From positions 1-64,000 of the forward strand of contig JAIUOE010000006.1 in the NCBI GenBank assembly GCA_020161395.1: a stretch of DNA of 64,000 nt. Reading direction: 5' to 3'. Both the position numbers and the translations under genes were made by a program. This DNA comes from Bacteroidota bacterium. GTDB lineage: Bacteria; Bacteroidota; Ignavibacteria; Ignavibacteriales; Ignavibacteriaceae. Below, piece after piece: positions 42,912 through 51,245 of the stretch; positions within the stretch are counted from its first letter, which is position 1, and every line of letters begins with the position of its first letter. Below the pieces are notes generated by a model that was not told the DNA's origin, did no database searches, and worked only from the letters and a program-made list of their open reading frames with translations.

Positions 42912-43459
42912 CACTTGAAGAAAAAAAACTGCTGCTTAGGGCGGCAAGAAATGCCATAGAACACTCGCTCGGTCTCACCAAAGAGACAATTCAACTTCCC
43001 GCTGAGGGTGTTTTTGACACCATGAGCGGATGCTTTGTTACACTTCATAAACATGGTGACTTGCGGGGATGTATCGGTTTTATTAAAGGAGTGGAACCTT
43101 TGCATAAAACCATCAAGGAAGCCGCACTTCTGGCAGCAAGGGAAGACCCGAGATTCCCTCCCGTTACCGCACATGAATGGAGGCACATTGCGATTGAGAT
43201 ATCGGTGCTTTCTCCTCCGTTTGACATGCCGGATTATGACAGTATTGTTCTCGGTACCCATGGTATTATCATTCGTGAAGGATTCAGAAGTGCCCTTTTT
43301 CTGCCACAGGTACCCCTCGAGCACAATATGGATAAAGATGAGTTTCTTACCGAACTTTGCAAAAAAGCAGGACTTCCACCACGGCTCTGGACTCAAAAAC
43401 AACTTAAAATGCAGGCTTTTACAGCGGAAGTCTTCTCAGAGGAGGAAATTTATGGCTGA
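42908..43459 (+). CDS. AMMECR1-domain protein (AmmeMemoRadiSam protein A)
   Basis: A 183-residue protein. The start MTLEEKKLLLRAARNAIEHSL is followed by the AMMECR1 landmarks GCFVTLHKHGDLRGCIGFI, FPPVTAHEWRHIAIEISVLSPP and the C-terminal KMQAFTAEVF. The conserved RGCIG motif is intact. The ATG at 42908 overlaps the upstream stop by four bases; longer in-frame starts are rejected. AMMECR1, MEMO and a radical SAM protein often occur together as an uncharacterised system; no radical SAM gene is in this window. Confidence 0.85.
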   Translation: MTLEEKKLLLRAARNAIEHSLGLTKETIQLPAEGVFDTMSGCFVTLHKHGDLRGCIGFIKGVEPLHKTIKEAALLAAREDPRFPPVTAHEWRHIAIEISVLSPPFDMPDYDSIVLGTHGIIIREGFRSALFLPQVPLEHNMDKDEFLTELCKKAGLPPRLWTQKQLKMQAFTAEVFSEEEIYG

Positions 43460-44276
43460 AATAAGAAAACCCGCAGTAGCAGGGATGTTTTATCCGGCAA
43501 CACCTGAAAAACTTGAAAGACAAATGACCCGTTTGTTCAGCGGGGTACCGGATTCTCCCGTGAAAGAGGAGTTTATACCGGGAATCATTGCTCCTCATGC
43601 CGGTTATATGTATTCAGGTCTGACAGCCGCTTATGCCTACAAAAACATTGCCGACAAGAAGTATTCAAGGGTGATTATTCTTTCTCCCAGTCACAGGGAA
43701 TATTTCGGCGGTATTTCAATCTATGATGGCGACGCTTACGAAACTCCATTGGGCAGGATAAGCGTTGATCAGAATATTGCACAAAAAATGGCAGCCACTT
43801 CCCCCAGAATAATGAGAAGCAAAGCCGGTCACAGAGATGAGCATGGAGTTGAAGTGCATCTCCCTTTTTTGCAGCAAATTTATGGGAACGATTTTGAGTT
43901 TGTTCCGGTGGTCATGGGAGATCAGTCACACGCAAATATCAACGAACTCTCGAAAGCCCTTCTCGAAGTGATGGATGATGATACCCTCGTGGTTGCTTCG
44001 AGCGATCTTTCACATTTTTATACCAAACCGGTTGCAAATAAACTGGACTCTGTGATTGCAGACCGGATTGTTGAATACAACCCTGAAGCCTTGGAAGAAG
44101 ACCTCGAGAGGCAGATAACACATGCATGCGGTGGCGGTCTTGTTGTCGCACTCATGAAAGCAACAAAAAGAGCCGGGGTAAAACATTCCCTTCTGCTGCA
44201 CCGTTCCGATTCGGGTGATGTTTCGGGAGACAATACTTCAGTAGTCGGCTACCTTTCGGCAGCATTTTACAATTGA
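43452..44276 (+). CDS. MEMO-family protein (AmmeMemoRadiSam protein B)
   Basis: A 274-residue protein with a class III extradiol dioxygenase fold. The start is EIRKPAVAGMFYPATPEKLE. It has the metal-ligand-like motifs APHAGYMYSG, SPSHREYFGG, DEHGVEVHLPFLQ and ASSDLSHF, and ends GDNTSVVGYLSAAF. GGAGGAAATT immediately precedes the ATG. It overlaps the AMMECR1 gene by eight bases, the usual order for the pair. Metal oxidation or dioxygenase-like chemistry has been proposed for the family; the role is unknown. Confidence 0.87.
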   Translation: MAEIRKPAVAGMFYPATPEKLERQMTRLFSGVPDSPVKEEFIPGIIAPHAGYMYSGLTAAYAYKNIADKKYSRVIILSPSHREYFGGISIYDGDAYETPLGRISVDQNIAQKMAATSPRIMRSKAGHRDEHGVEVHLPFLQQIYGNDFEFVPVVMGDQSHANINELSKALLEVMDDDTLVVASSDLSHFYTKPVANKLDSVIADRIVEYNPEALEEDLERQITHACGGGLVVALMKATKRAGVKHSLLLHRSDSGDVSGDNTSVVGYLSAAFYN

Positions 44277-44303
44277 TGATTAGAAAACAGTTTGAGGTGA
44301 TTA

Positions 44304-45176
44304 TTGGAGTTTGATGTCGCATTTTTAGGAACGGGAAGAGCTGCATGGTCTTTGGCTGATGCACTGGTTGATGTGGGGCATTTTATCCGTTTTGCCTCCA
44401 ACAGATCGGAAGAACCGCTTCTGAAATTTGCAGAAGAGTTTATGGTGGATAAAGTCTCCACCGATATAAAGGAAATAGCAAAACATGCCTCGAGATTTCA
44501 GGTGTGTGTAATTGCTGTTCCTGATTCTGCCATAAGAGAGGTGGCTGATACACTCGCTGCACTTCCTCTGGATTTTAAGAAGTGTCTCTTTATGCACCTT
44601 TCGGGTTCGAAAACCTCCCGGGAACTCTCTTCATTAAAGAAGAAAGGAGCGATGACGGGGTCATTCCACATTCCGCAGAGTTTTCCTTCAAGAAGCCGGG
44701 TTTCTCTGTGGGATCTGCCTGTTTGCATCGAAGCATCCACGGATAAGGCAGAAAAATTCATGAAGCAGATTGCAAAAAAACTCGAACTGAAGCCCTTCTT
44801 CATAAAAGCTGAATTAAAAGTTTATTACCACCTTGCTGCTGTTTTTGCTTCTAATTTCTTTCCGGCAATTGTCGCAGACTCCATGACGATGTTCGAGCTG
44901 GCAGGAGGCAACAAAAAAGACTATTTTAAAATATTCAGTCCGATTATTGAAACCACAATAGAAAACATCCTTGAAAAAGGGCCCGAAAATGCCGTTTCGG
45001 GTGTAATTCCCCGGAAAGATTATGATACACTTCAGGAACATCTCGATGCTCTCGCCTTTGACGACCTGACACATCAGCAACTCTTGACCTACACCCGCCT
45101 CTCGGAAGTAACAGCCAAAATGCTGGGAATCAATTTGAAAATTACAATTACCAAAAACGAGGAAGCCGGGAAGTGA
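44304..45176 (+). CDS. Rossmann/DUF2520-domain oxidoreductase-like protein
   Basis: A 290-residue protein starting at TTG (44304), with GAGGTG six bases upstream. The N-terminal NADP-binding domain has VAFLGTGRAAWSLADALVDVGH and VIAVPDSAIREVA. HLSGS and GSFHIPQSF follow, then a helical DUF2520 C-terminal domain (about 155-280, YHLAAVFASNFFPAIV). The fold resembles 6-phosphogluconate/ketopantoate-type dehydrogenases. Substrate unknown. It closes the tryptophanase-to-MEMO run, and the next glycosyltransferase begins within about 20 bases. Confidence 0.8.
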   Translation: MEFDVAFLGTGRAAWSLADALVDVGHFIRFASNRSEEPLLKFAEEFMVDKVSTDIKEIAKHASRFQVCVIAVPDSAIREVADTLAALPLDFKKCLFMHLSGSKTSRELSSLKKKGAMTGSFHIPQSFPSRSRVSLWDLPVCIEASTDKAEKFMKQIAKKLELKPFFIKAELKVYYHLAAVFASNFFPAIVADSMTMFELAGGNKKDYFKIFSPIIETTIENILEKGPENAVSGVIPRKDYDTLQEHLDALAFDDLTHQQLLTYTRLSEVTAKMLGINLKITITKNEEAGK

Positions 45177-45182
45177 GGAGGT

Positions 45183-46394
45183 TTGTCGGGTAAAGTGAAA
45201 ATAAAGTACATTTTCCCGGTCTCTTTTCCCGAGGGTGGAGGGGGAACTGCCATGACTCTCCAGAACGCGAAAGCCATTCGGGCAGCAGGTTTCGATATTG
45301 AAGTTTTGATTCCCCGTTCGACAGAAAAGAGAGGCGACACCCGAAATCAAAATAAAGAAGGGGTCTATCAGGGTATTCCATTCAGGTATCTGGTTAGATC
45401 TGTGGTGCGTCCTGCCACACTGACGGGGAGATATCTAAACTTCACAGCCGGACTTGCGAATCTGTTTGTTTATATTAAAGCAGCAAATGAAGATTCGCCT
45501 TTGGGTCCTGTAATCGTTAAGGGACCCCTCGATGGTATCACACTCCTTTTATATGTTTTGGTTGTGAAATTCATTGGATTGAAATGCATTTACAATTTCG
45601 ATGACTACCCTGATTACATCCTCTTCCCGGGTAAAAACTCAAAGATTGAAAAGTTCATCTCAGAAAAAATAGCATTCAAGCTTATTGACGGATTCATCGT
45701 GATTTCGACGGCACTGAGAGATTTTGTAAGAAGTGCCACTTCAGTGTCAAAACCGGTTTATTTACTCCCGATGACAGTTGATCCCAGGAGATTCGATTCC
45801 CTCGACAACTCCTTCACCACATACAATAATTACATTTTATATACCGGATTCGATTTCAACCCGGGAAGCCGGTTTTCTTCAAAAGACGGACTCCTTGGTC
45901 TCATTTCCGTATTTTCAAAGATTGCCGGCAGGTTCCCCGGATTGCTGCTGGTAATAATAGGGGAGAACAACCCGATTTACCACGATCATGTGAAACAACT
46001 TGGGATTGAAGGAAGTGTGGTGTTTCTTGGTTTGAGAAGCCGGAACGAAGTGTCTCTCTATCAGAAGAATGCCCGTCTGCTGGTGCTTCCGCGTCCCTGG
46101 AGTAAACAGGCAGAAGGGGGATTTTCCTCAAAACTTGGTGAATACCTTCTCACCGGGAATCCGGTTTTACTTACTTCGGTCGGTGATGCAGTTTTGTATC
46201 TGAAAGATATGAGGGATGCCTGTTTCGCAATCCCGGGTGATGAAGAGGATTTTCGAGCTAAAATGGAGTTTCTACTTCAAAATGAATCCGAGGCAACAGA
46301 GATGGGTTTAAATGGAAGGAAAGCCGCACTCGAGAAGTTTAATCATGTGATTGAAGGGAAGAAACTCGCTCCGTTTCTGATGTTATTCCGATGA
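45183..46394 (+). CDS. GT4-type glycosyltransferase
   Basis: About 400 residues of GT-B fold. The N-terminal domain begins KIKYIFPVSFPEGGGGTAMTLQNAKA. The C-terminal nucleotide-sugar domain contains GSVVFLGLRSRNEVSLYQKNARLLVLPRP and SKLGEYLLTGNPVLLTSVGD, where the Glu corresponds to the family's donor-binding position. The start may be TTG 45183 (its GAGGAGG is only one base away) or GTG 45195, which fits the fold better. It probably adds a sugar to a lipid-linked oligosaccharide in the cytoplasm, opening the surface polysaccharide region. Confidence 0.75.
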   Translation: MSGKVKIKYIFPVSFPEGGGGTAMTLQNAKAIRAAGFDIEVLIPRSTEKRGDTRNQNKEGVYQGIPFRYLVRSVVRPATLTGRYLNFTAGLANLFVYIKAANEDSPLGPVIVKGPLDGITLLLYVLVVKFIGLKCIYNFDDYPDYILFPGKNSKIEKFISEKIAFKLIDGFIVISTALRDFVRSATSVSKPVYLLPMTVDPRRFDSLDNSFTTYNNYILYTGFDFNPGSRFSSKDGLLGLISVFSKIAGRFPGLLLVIIGENNPIYHDHVKQLGIEGSVVFLGLRSRNEVSLYQKNARLLVLPRPWSKQAEGGFSSKLGEYLLTGNPVLLTSVGDAVLYLKDMRDACFAIPGDEEDFRAKMEFLLQNESEATEMGLNGRKAALEKFNHVIEGKKLAPFLMLFR

Positions 46395-47654
46395 TGAGAA
46401 GTTGAAGCCCGTCACTTCTGAATAAATTCTTTCAAGTTCATGGTAAATCGACTCGGGATTGTGTCTCACTAAAGCACTTTTTCTCGCGTTTTCACCCAGG
46501 AAACCGGCAAAATCAGGGTCTTCCATTATTTTTTTGACTGCAGATATAAGTTCTTCCGGGTTTCCGGCAGAGAACAACACCCCGGAAACTCCATTTTCAA
46601 TTAGTGAAGGTGTACCCCCAACATTTGCAGCAATCACAGGTAACCCAAGGCACATTGCCTCGCAAATCGCGATTGAAGAATTTTCGATAAATGAGGTATG
46701 GATGTAAATATCGCAGTTCGTCATCGCCTCAACCAGATGATCCGCTCCAATTTTTCCGAGAAAGGAAATATTATTATTGCTGAGTGTAAATCGCGTGGCT
46801 TTCCTGATTACCTTGACCATGGAGTCGGATTCGCCAAGCCCTGCGATTCTCCATTCGAAATCGATACCGGCTCTTTGTAATTCGTCGCAGACCTGAAATA
46901 TCAAGTCCAGCCCTTTATAAAATTCGGCGTGAATTACCGTCAGGAAAACAGGTCTGGCAGATCTCTGTTTTGGCGATCGTTCAGTAAAAAACTCCCGGCG
47001 GATTACATCGTCGAGGTGGAAATATTTAATATCCGGATTTATTTGAAATAAAAACGATTCGTCAAATCCGGTTCTGCCAAGGAGATATTTCGGCTTTTTG
47101 AGAATTTTAAGTTCCCGCTTTGCCCGTTTTTTTTCATTCAAATAACGAAAGAGAACCCCCGCATAGAGAAAATCCCGTATGCCCGCACTTTCCACAACCT
47201 GAAAAAATGAAAGATTTCCAAAATAAACCGGAATGAATGAATTCACGATGCCCTGAATCTGAATTAAAACCGGAATTCCCACCTTGTCAGAAATCATCCC
47301 AAAAACTGATTCCGTACCAAATACATGGATCAGTCCGGGTTTGACAGTATCAACAACTTCAAGAATGTTTTTAATATCTCGCGAAGTGTGCTGAATCAAT
47401 AGAAATCTCCTTAGCCATCTTTCAATCTTACCCGGTCTAGGGATTTTATAATAAGTGACATTTCCAAGTTCTACCATTTCAATTCTATTGCAATTACCGA
47501 AAAAAGCGATGTGCAACTCTATCTCGCTTGTTTTTTCGCGAATCAGCAGCTCCAGAGAAGATATCCAACTTCCCTCAAATATCTGTCCTCCTGTGATTTC
47601 GGGAGTCAACAGCGAGGGAGTGTTTGTAAACCAGAGAACTTTGAGCTTTTGCAA
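46383..47654 (-). CDS. GT4-type glycosyltransferase
   Basis: About 423 residues. The fold starts KLKVLWFTNTPSLLTPEITGGQIFEGSW and ends with SFIENSSIAICEAMCLGLPVIAANVGGTPSLIENGVSG, the classic GT4 donor-site region with EAMCLGLPV. TTG at 47654 is my choice of start; the frame is open to another TTG at 47738 but that would overlap the divergent gene and add non-family residues. It converges with the preceding glycosyltransferase, overlapping by 12 bp. Acceptor and sugar are unknown. Confidence 0.75.
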   Translation of the reverse strand: MQKLKVLWFTNTPSLLTPEITGGQIFEGSWISSLELLIREKTSEIELHIAFFGNCNRIEMVELGNVTYYKIPRPGKIERWLRRFLLIQHTSRDIKNILEVVDTVKPGLIHVFGTESVFGMISDKVGIPVLIQIQGIVNSFIPVYFGNLSFFQVVESAGIRDFLYAGVLFRYLNEKKRAKRELKILKKPKYLLGRTGFDESFLFQINPDIKYFHLDDVIRREFFTERSPKQRSARPVFLTVIHAEFYKGLDLIFQVCDELQRAGIDFEWRIAGLGESDSMVKVIRKATRFTLSNNNISFLGKIGADHLVEAMTNCDIYIHTSFIENSSIAICEAMCLGLPVIAANVGGTPSLIENGVSGVLFSAGNPEELISAVKKIMEDPDFAGFLGENARKSALVRHNPESIYHELERIYSEVTGFNFSSSE

Positions 47655-47776
47655 GTGAATTTTAGTAAGTGAAGTGAAAAGTTTTATTATTGAGCCCCAA
47701 TATATTAATTTTGGGGGATGAAATCGTTGAGAATGCAAAAATCAGTCATGCTTCAAACCCGGATTATTCCCGATCC

Positions 47777-48805
47777 ATGAAGAAAATTTTACTGGTCACT
47801 AATTTTCCGGCTCCATATCGCATACATTTATACGATGAACTCGGAGTCCAACTTGGTGAGAAGTTTTTCGTGATCTATACTGATTCTTCAGTTGAAGGGC
47901 ATGAATGGCACCATCCTCATCTTAAACATTCTCACCACTTTATCAGAAATTATGAACGCGCCATAGAAATCGCGTCAAAATTTCGTCCCGATGTGGTGAT
48001 TCTTGGCGGTGTGAATATGCATACATTAAAGCTTTTTTTCTTTGCCAAGCGGGAAAAAATCAAAATTTCCATTTTCACTGATATGTGGCAACTCCCTTTT
48101 TCGCAACTAAGCAAACCTTCGCAATATCTTAGAAAATATCTTTACCGGCATGCAGATCATTTTATTGTTCCAGGTCTGAAATCCAAAGCTCACATTCTAG
48201 AATCAACCAATGCCTCAAATGCTCAAATAATTCATGTTTTACCGATTCTTCCGAATGCCTGCCATTTCCCGTTTAAGCCAAATTTTGAGGTGACTAAAGA
48301 ATTTGATTTAGTGTTTTCCGGTCAAATTATCCCTCGAAAACTTCCTTTATTTTTTGTAGAGGTTGCTGCAAAGGTTAATAAAATACGAAAGATCAAGGTT
48401 TTGGTTTTGGGAGATGGTTCCCAAAGAGAAGTCATGGAAAAAAGACTGCATGAGTATGGAATACAACACATTTTTAATGGGTATATCGAACAAAACGAGC
48501 TTCAATCGTGCTATTTCAAGAGCGGATTACTACTGTTCCCGACAAAAAATGACCCGTGGGGAGTTGTAGCAAATGAAGCACTATCCGCCGGCTTGCCTGT
48601 AGTCATATCTCCCAATGCCGGAGCCGCGGATGATTTGATTATCTCGGGCAAGAATGGTTTTGTACTTGAAACTGATGTGGAGCTCTGGGCACAAAAAACC
48701 GTTGAGATACTGGAAGGAAAGCATAAATTTGAGTTTGATGCACCACCAGACATCAAAACACTCACTGAAAATCTGTTGTCATCGTTAACCGGCATTGGTG
48801 TCTGA
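47777..48805 (+). CDS. GT4-type glycosyltransferase
   Basis: A 342-residue GT-B protein starting KKILLVTNFPAPYRIHLYDELG, with DLVFSGQIIPRKLPLFFVEVAAKVN and NDPWGVVANEALSAGLPVVISPNAGAADDLI as the donor-domain motifs. The APYR start is typical of enzymes with protein- or lipid-linked acceptors in capsule and O-antigen loci. The ATG at 47777 is preferred to one at 47690, which adds 29 residues outside the fold. It is divergent from the previous gene. Confidence 0.8.
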   Translation: MKKILLVTNFPAPYRIHLYDELGVQLGEKFFVIYTDSSVEGHEWHHPHLKHSHHFIRNYERAIEIASKFRPDVVILGGVNMHTLKLFFFAKREKIKISIFTDMWQLPFSQLSKPSQYLRKYLYRHADHFIVPGLKSKAHILESTNASNAQIIHVLPILPNACHFPFKPNFEVTKEFDLVFSGQIIPRKLPLFFVEVAAKVNKIRKIKVLVLGDGSQREVMEKRLHEYGIQHIFNGYIEQNELQSCYFKSGLLLFPTKNDPWGVVANEALSAGLPVVISPNAGAADDLIISGKNGFVLETDVELWAQKTVEILEGKHKFEFDAPPDIKTLTENLLSSLTGIGV

Positions 48806-48850
48806 GATATGGATTATTTTTTTGCCTTTAGAAATTTAACTCACAGCAAC

Positions 48851-48896
48851 TCTGTGATAATCCGTAAAATCTGCGTGTATCCGCGTCCCATTTAAC
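48851..48896. repeat. CTGCGTGTATCCGCGTCCC repeat copy
   Basis: This is a partial copy of the end of the composite element found at 3482-3550, lying just before a glycosyltransferase gene. Confidence 0.7.
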
Positions 48897-48909
48897 AAAG
48901 ATCCACCGC

Positions 48910-50052
48910 ATGAAGCAAAAAAAACTCCTCCTCTTGTTGAAACTTCCACCACCTGTAACAGGTGTAACCAAAATGTGTTCCTCTGTCCTCGAAAGTGAAA
49001 GACTATACAAGGAGTTTAACACAAAAGCTATCGGTCTAAGCTATGCAAAGGATGTGAAAAGTACAGGAGGGCTTACTGCTTCAAAATTTAAAAAGCTTTT
49101 TGAGAGTATCTTAAAAACGATATTTACAGTAGTGATTTTCTTACCCGATCTCGTTTACTTCGTCCCATCGCTTACCGGATCAGCATTTCTAAGAGACTTC
49201 CTGTTTATTCTGATCCTGAAATTCTTTAGAAGAATGACCATTTTTCACCTGCATGGTACTGGTTTAAAAGAGACCGCACTTAAATCAAAATTCTATAAAA
49301 AACTCTACAAATTCTCCTTCAATAACAGCGAGATAATAACTCTCTCTGAAAAACTGGAACATGATCTTGATTTTCTGACACCAAAAAAAATTCATATCCT
49401 CCCCAATGGAATTGCGACCGCCGCCCCATCCCCCCTCCTTGTGACCGCCCCCCCAGCCCCCCTCCTTGTAAAGGTGGGGGGAGGAATGCTCACGAATTTA
49501 CTCTTTGTGAGTAATTTTTATGAATATAAGGGGATTCCCGAACTTATCGAATTGCTTGCCGGGGTTCACCAGCAAGGACACGATTTCACCTGTAAAATCG
49601 CAGGTGAGGAAAACCATATAACCGCCGATGTCCTTCAAAAACTTATTGATAATAATGGACTAACCGAAAAGGTAGATTATCTCGGAAGCGTAAAAGGAGA
49701 TGACCTTCTCGCCTTGTATGATCAATCGGATATCTTCATCTACCCGACAAAAAAAGATGCGATGCCGTTAGTAATTCTTGAAGCCATGAGAGCGGGACTC
49801 GCAATTCTCTCCAATCCCGTTGGTGCAATTCCGGATATGATCGGAAATGATCCCGGCACACTCCCGACAACTGAAAATTTGATTTCGCTTTTGACCAGTC
49901 CGGATAAAACCCGTAAATTAGGAGAACAAAACCGCAAAACATTTGAGGAAAAATTCACAATCGACAAATTTCATTCAGGCTTGTTACAAATTTTGATAAA
50001 AGCAACCACTGAAGAAGGTATGAAGGCTGAATTTCTGAAGGACGAAGGATGA
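48910..50052 (+). CDS. GT4-type glycosyltransferase carrying repeat-derived segments
   Basis: A 380-residue GT-B enzyme. It starts KKLLLLLKLPPPVTGVTKMCSSV and has HLHGTGLK, HILPNGIA, NLLFVSNFYEYKGIPELIE and the donor motif TKKDAMPLVILEAMRAGLAILSNPVGAIPDMI. Between the two Rossmann domains (residues about 170-192) is a Pro/Leu/Val-rich insert encoded by CCCCCTCCTTGTAAAGG-type repeat DNA, absent from the equivalent linker of the other GT4 proteins here. The last dozen residues (EGMKAEFLKDEG) come from a GAAGGCTGAA-type repeat. Both are in frame, so the enzyme may still work. Confidence 0.75.
   Translation: MKQKKLLLLLKLPPPVTGVTKMCSSVLESERLYKEFNTKAIGLSYAKDVKSTGGLTASKFKKLFESILKTIFTVVIFLPDLVYFVPSLTGSAFLRDFLFILILKFFRRMTIFHLHGTGLKETALKSKFYKKLYKFSFNNSEIITLSEKLEHDLDFLTPKKIHILPNGIATAAPSPLLVTAPPAPLLVKVGGGMLTNLLFVSNFYEYKGIPELIELLAGVHQQGHDFTCKIAGEENHITADVLQKLIDNNGLTEKVDYLGSVKGDDLLALYDQSDIFIYPTKKDAMPLVILEAMRAGLAILSNPVGAIPDMIGNDPGTLPTTENLISLLTSPDKTRKLGEQNRKTFEEKFTIDKFHSGLLQILIKATTEEGMKAEFLKDEG
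49417..49485. repeat. In-frame repeat insert in a glycosyltransferase gene
   Basis: Two copies of CCCCCCTCCTTGT, the second continuing as AAAGGTGGGGGG, lie inside the coding sequence and add about 23 codons. The second copy can form a 10-bp hairpin (CCCCCTCCTT-GTA-AAGGTGGGGG, one mismatch). A third copy lies in the next intergenic region at about 50084-50117. Confidence 0.85.
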
Positions 50053-50190
50053 ACTCCGAAATATCTGTCTTTCCCTTGGTACCGCCCCCCTGCCCCCCTC
50101 CTTGTAAAGGTGGGGGAACGACCCCCTCTGTGCTCTCTGTGTGCTCTGTGGTTTATTCAGCCTTCATCCATCAGCCCTAAGCCTCGTGAC
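50053..50190. repeat. Intergenic cluster of three repeat families
   Basis: CCCCCTGCCCCCCTCCTTGT plus AAAGGTGGGGG (hairpin) is followed by CCCTCTGTGCTCTCTGTGTG plus CTCTGTGG, and by CAGCCTTCATCCATCAGCCCT. All three families occur elsewhere in the window. The cluster ends right before the GT26 start, and the in-frame extension upstream of that start is simply translated repeat. Confidence 0.85.
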
Positions 50191-50931
50191 ATGCTGACTA
50201 AACTCAACTTCCACGGCCTCGCCATCTCCGATTTCACCGGGGAAGAACTTTGGTCCGAAGTGGATTCCACAATCCGGGATGGGAAGCAGATTGTTGTACA
50301 TTGGAAGTCATTGGGGTCACCTTTTCTAATGAAGAAGACACCCGGACTCCTCGAAATTACCAACGACTTTGATATCATCCTCATAGATGGCAGGGGTCTC
50401 TATCTTTTCATGAAATTGATGGGTCAGAAGCTGAAATCGGAGCTCTACACTTCCTGGTTTACTCTGGAGTTATTAAAAAAGGCTGCGAAAAACAACTACT
50501 CTGTCATGATCCTCGGTGCTACTGAAGATGCAAACCGCGCCGCCACTTCAAACATTCGAAGTCAATATCAGGTAAAAACAGTTTACACGGGAATAAACGG
50601 CTACTTCACACCGGATGAAGAGGACTCGATAGTGGAGAAGATCAACAGGCATGCCCCCGATATCCTCCTAGTCGGAATCTCCACCCCCAAAAAGGAACTG
50701 TTCGCCCATAATCACAGGCACCACCTCAACGCAAGAATTATCCACCTCTGCGGCGGAATGGTGGATGTAATCGCCGGAAAAACCAAAATAACCCCCAAAT
50801 GGATCAAAAAACTCGGACTTGCCTGGCTCTATCGCATAGCTCAGGAACCCCGCCGTCTACTCATCCCCGTCATCTCCATGATGTGGGAAGGTTTCAAATT
50901 TGCCTTCAAAATCATTTTTAGAAGGATATAA
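50191..50931 (+). CDS. WecG/TagA/CpsF-family (GT26) glycosyltransferase
   Basis: A 246-residue protein with the GT26 signatures DIILIDGRGLYLF, SVMILGATEDANRAA, PDILLVGISTPKKELFAHNH, LCGGMVDVIAGKTKITPKWI and GLAWLYRIAQEPRRLL. The family adds ManNAcA, ManNAc or glucose to undecaprenyl-linked GlcNAc early in O-antigen, ECA or teichoic acid assembly. A UDP-sugar dehydrogenase at 55 kb could supply an acidic donor. The start at 50191 begins the fold; longer frames run through repeats. Confidence 0.85.
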   Translation: MLTKLNFHGLAISDFTGEELWSEVDSTIRDGKQIVVHWKSLGSPFLMKKTPGLLEITNDFDIILIDGRGLYLFMKLMGQKLKSELYTSWFTLELLKKAAKNNYSVMILGATEDANRAATSNIRSQYQVKTVYTGINGYFTPDEEDSIVEKINRHAPDILLVGISTPKKELFAHNHRHHLNARIIHLCGGMVDVIAGKTKITPKWIKKLGLAWLYRIAQEPRRLLIPVISMMWEGFKFAFKIIFRRI

Positions 50932-50938
50932 AGTTCAA

Positions 50939-51051
50939 ACCGCAGAGGACGCAAAGACCGCAAAGGCAGGAATAAACCACCGAGCACACAGAGCACACAG
51001 AGAAGACTTCAAATAATAACCGCAAAGATCGCAGAGAACGCGAAGAGAGGG
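50939..51051. repeat. CGCAAAG- and CACAGAG-type repeats
   Basis: ACCGCAGAGGACGCAAAGAC and the related ACCGCAAAGATCGCAGAGAA flank a CGAGCACACAGAGCACACAG copy. The remaining gap to 51245 is AT-rich with no gene visible. Confidence 0.8.
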
Positions 51052-51245
51052 ATTTTATAAAACCCATCCGCTAAATTTCGTCTAATCAGTTTCATATGTG
51101 TTCTATTTGAATCTCACACTGCGCATCATTTCTCACTATTTTGCAAATTAATTTTGGTCATTAGAATATACTTTCATAATTTTGAAAGCATGGTTTGTAT
51201 AGTGTGGGACCTATATCAATAACCATCAATAATACTTGACAAAAC

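Noticed and set aside
50110-50190. N-terminal extension of the GT26 protein
   Set aside because: The extra 27 residues are translated repeat, and the family fold starts at the ATG at 50191.
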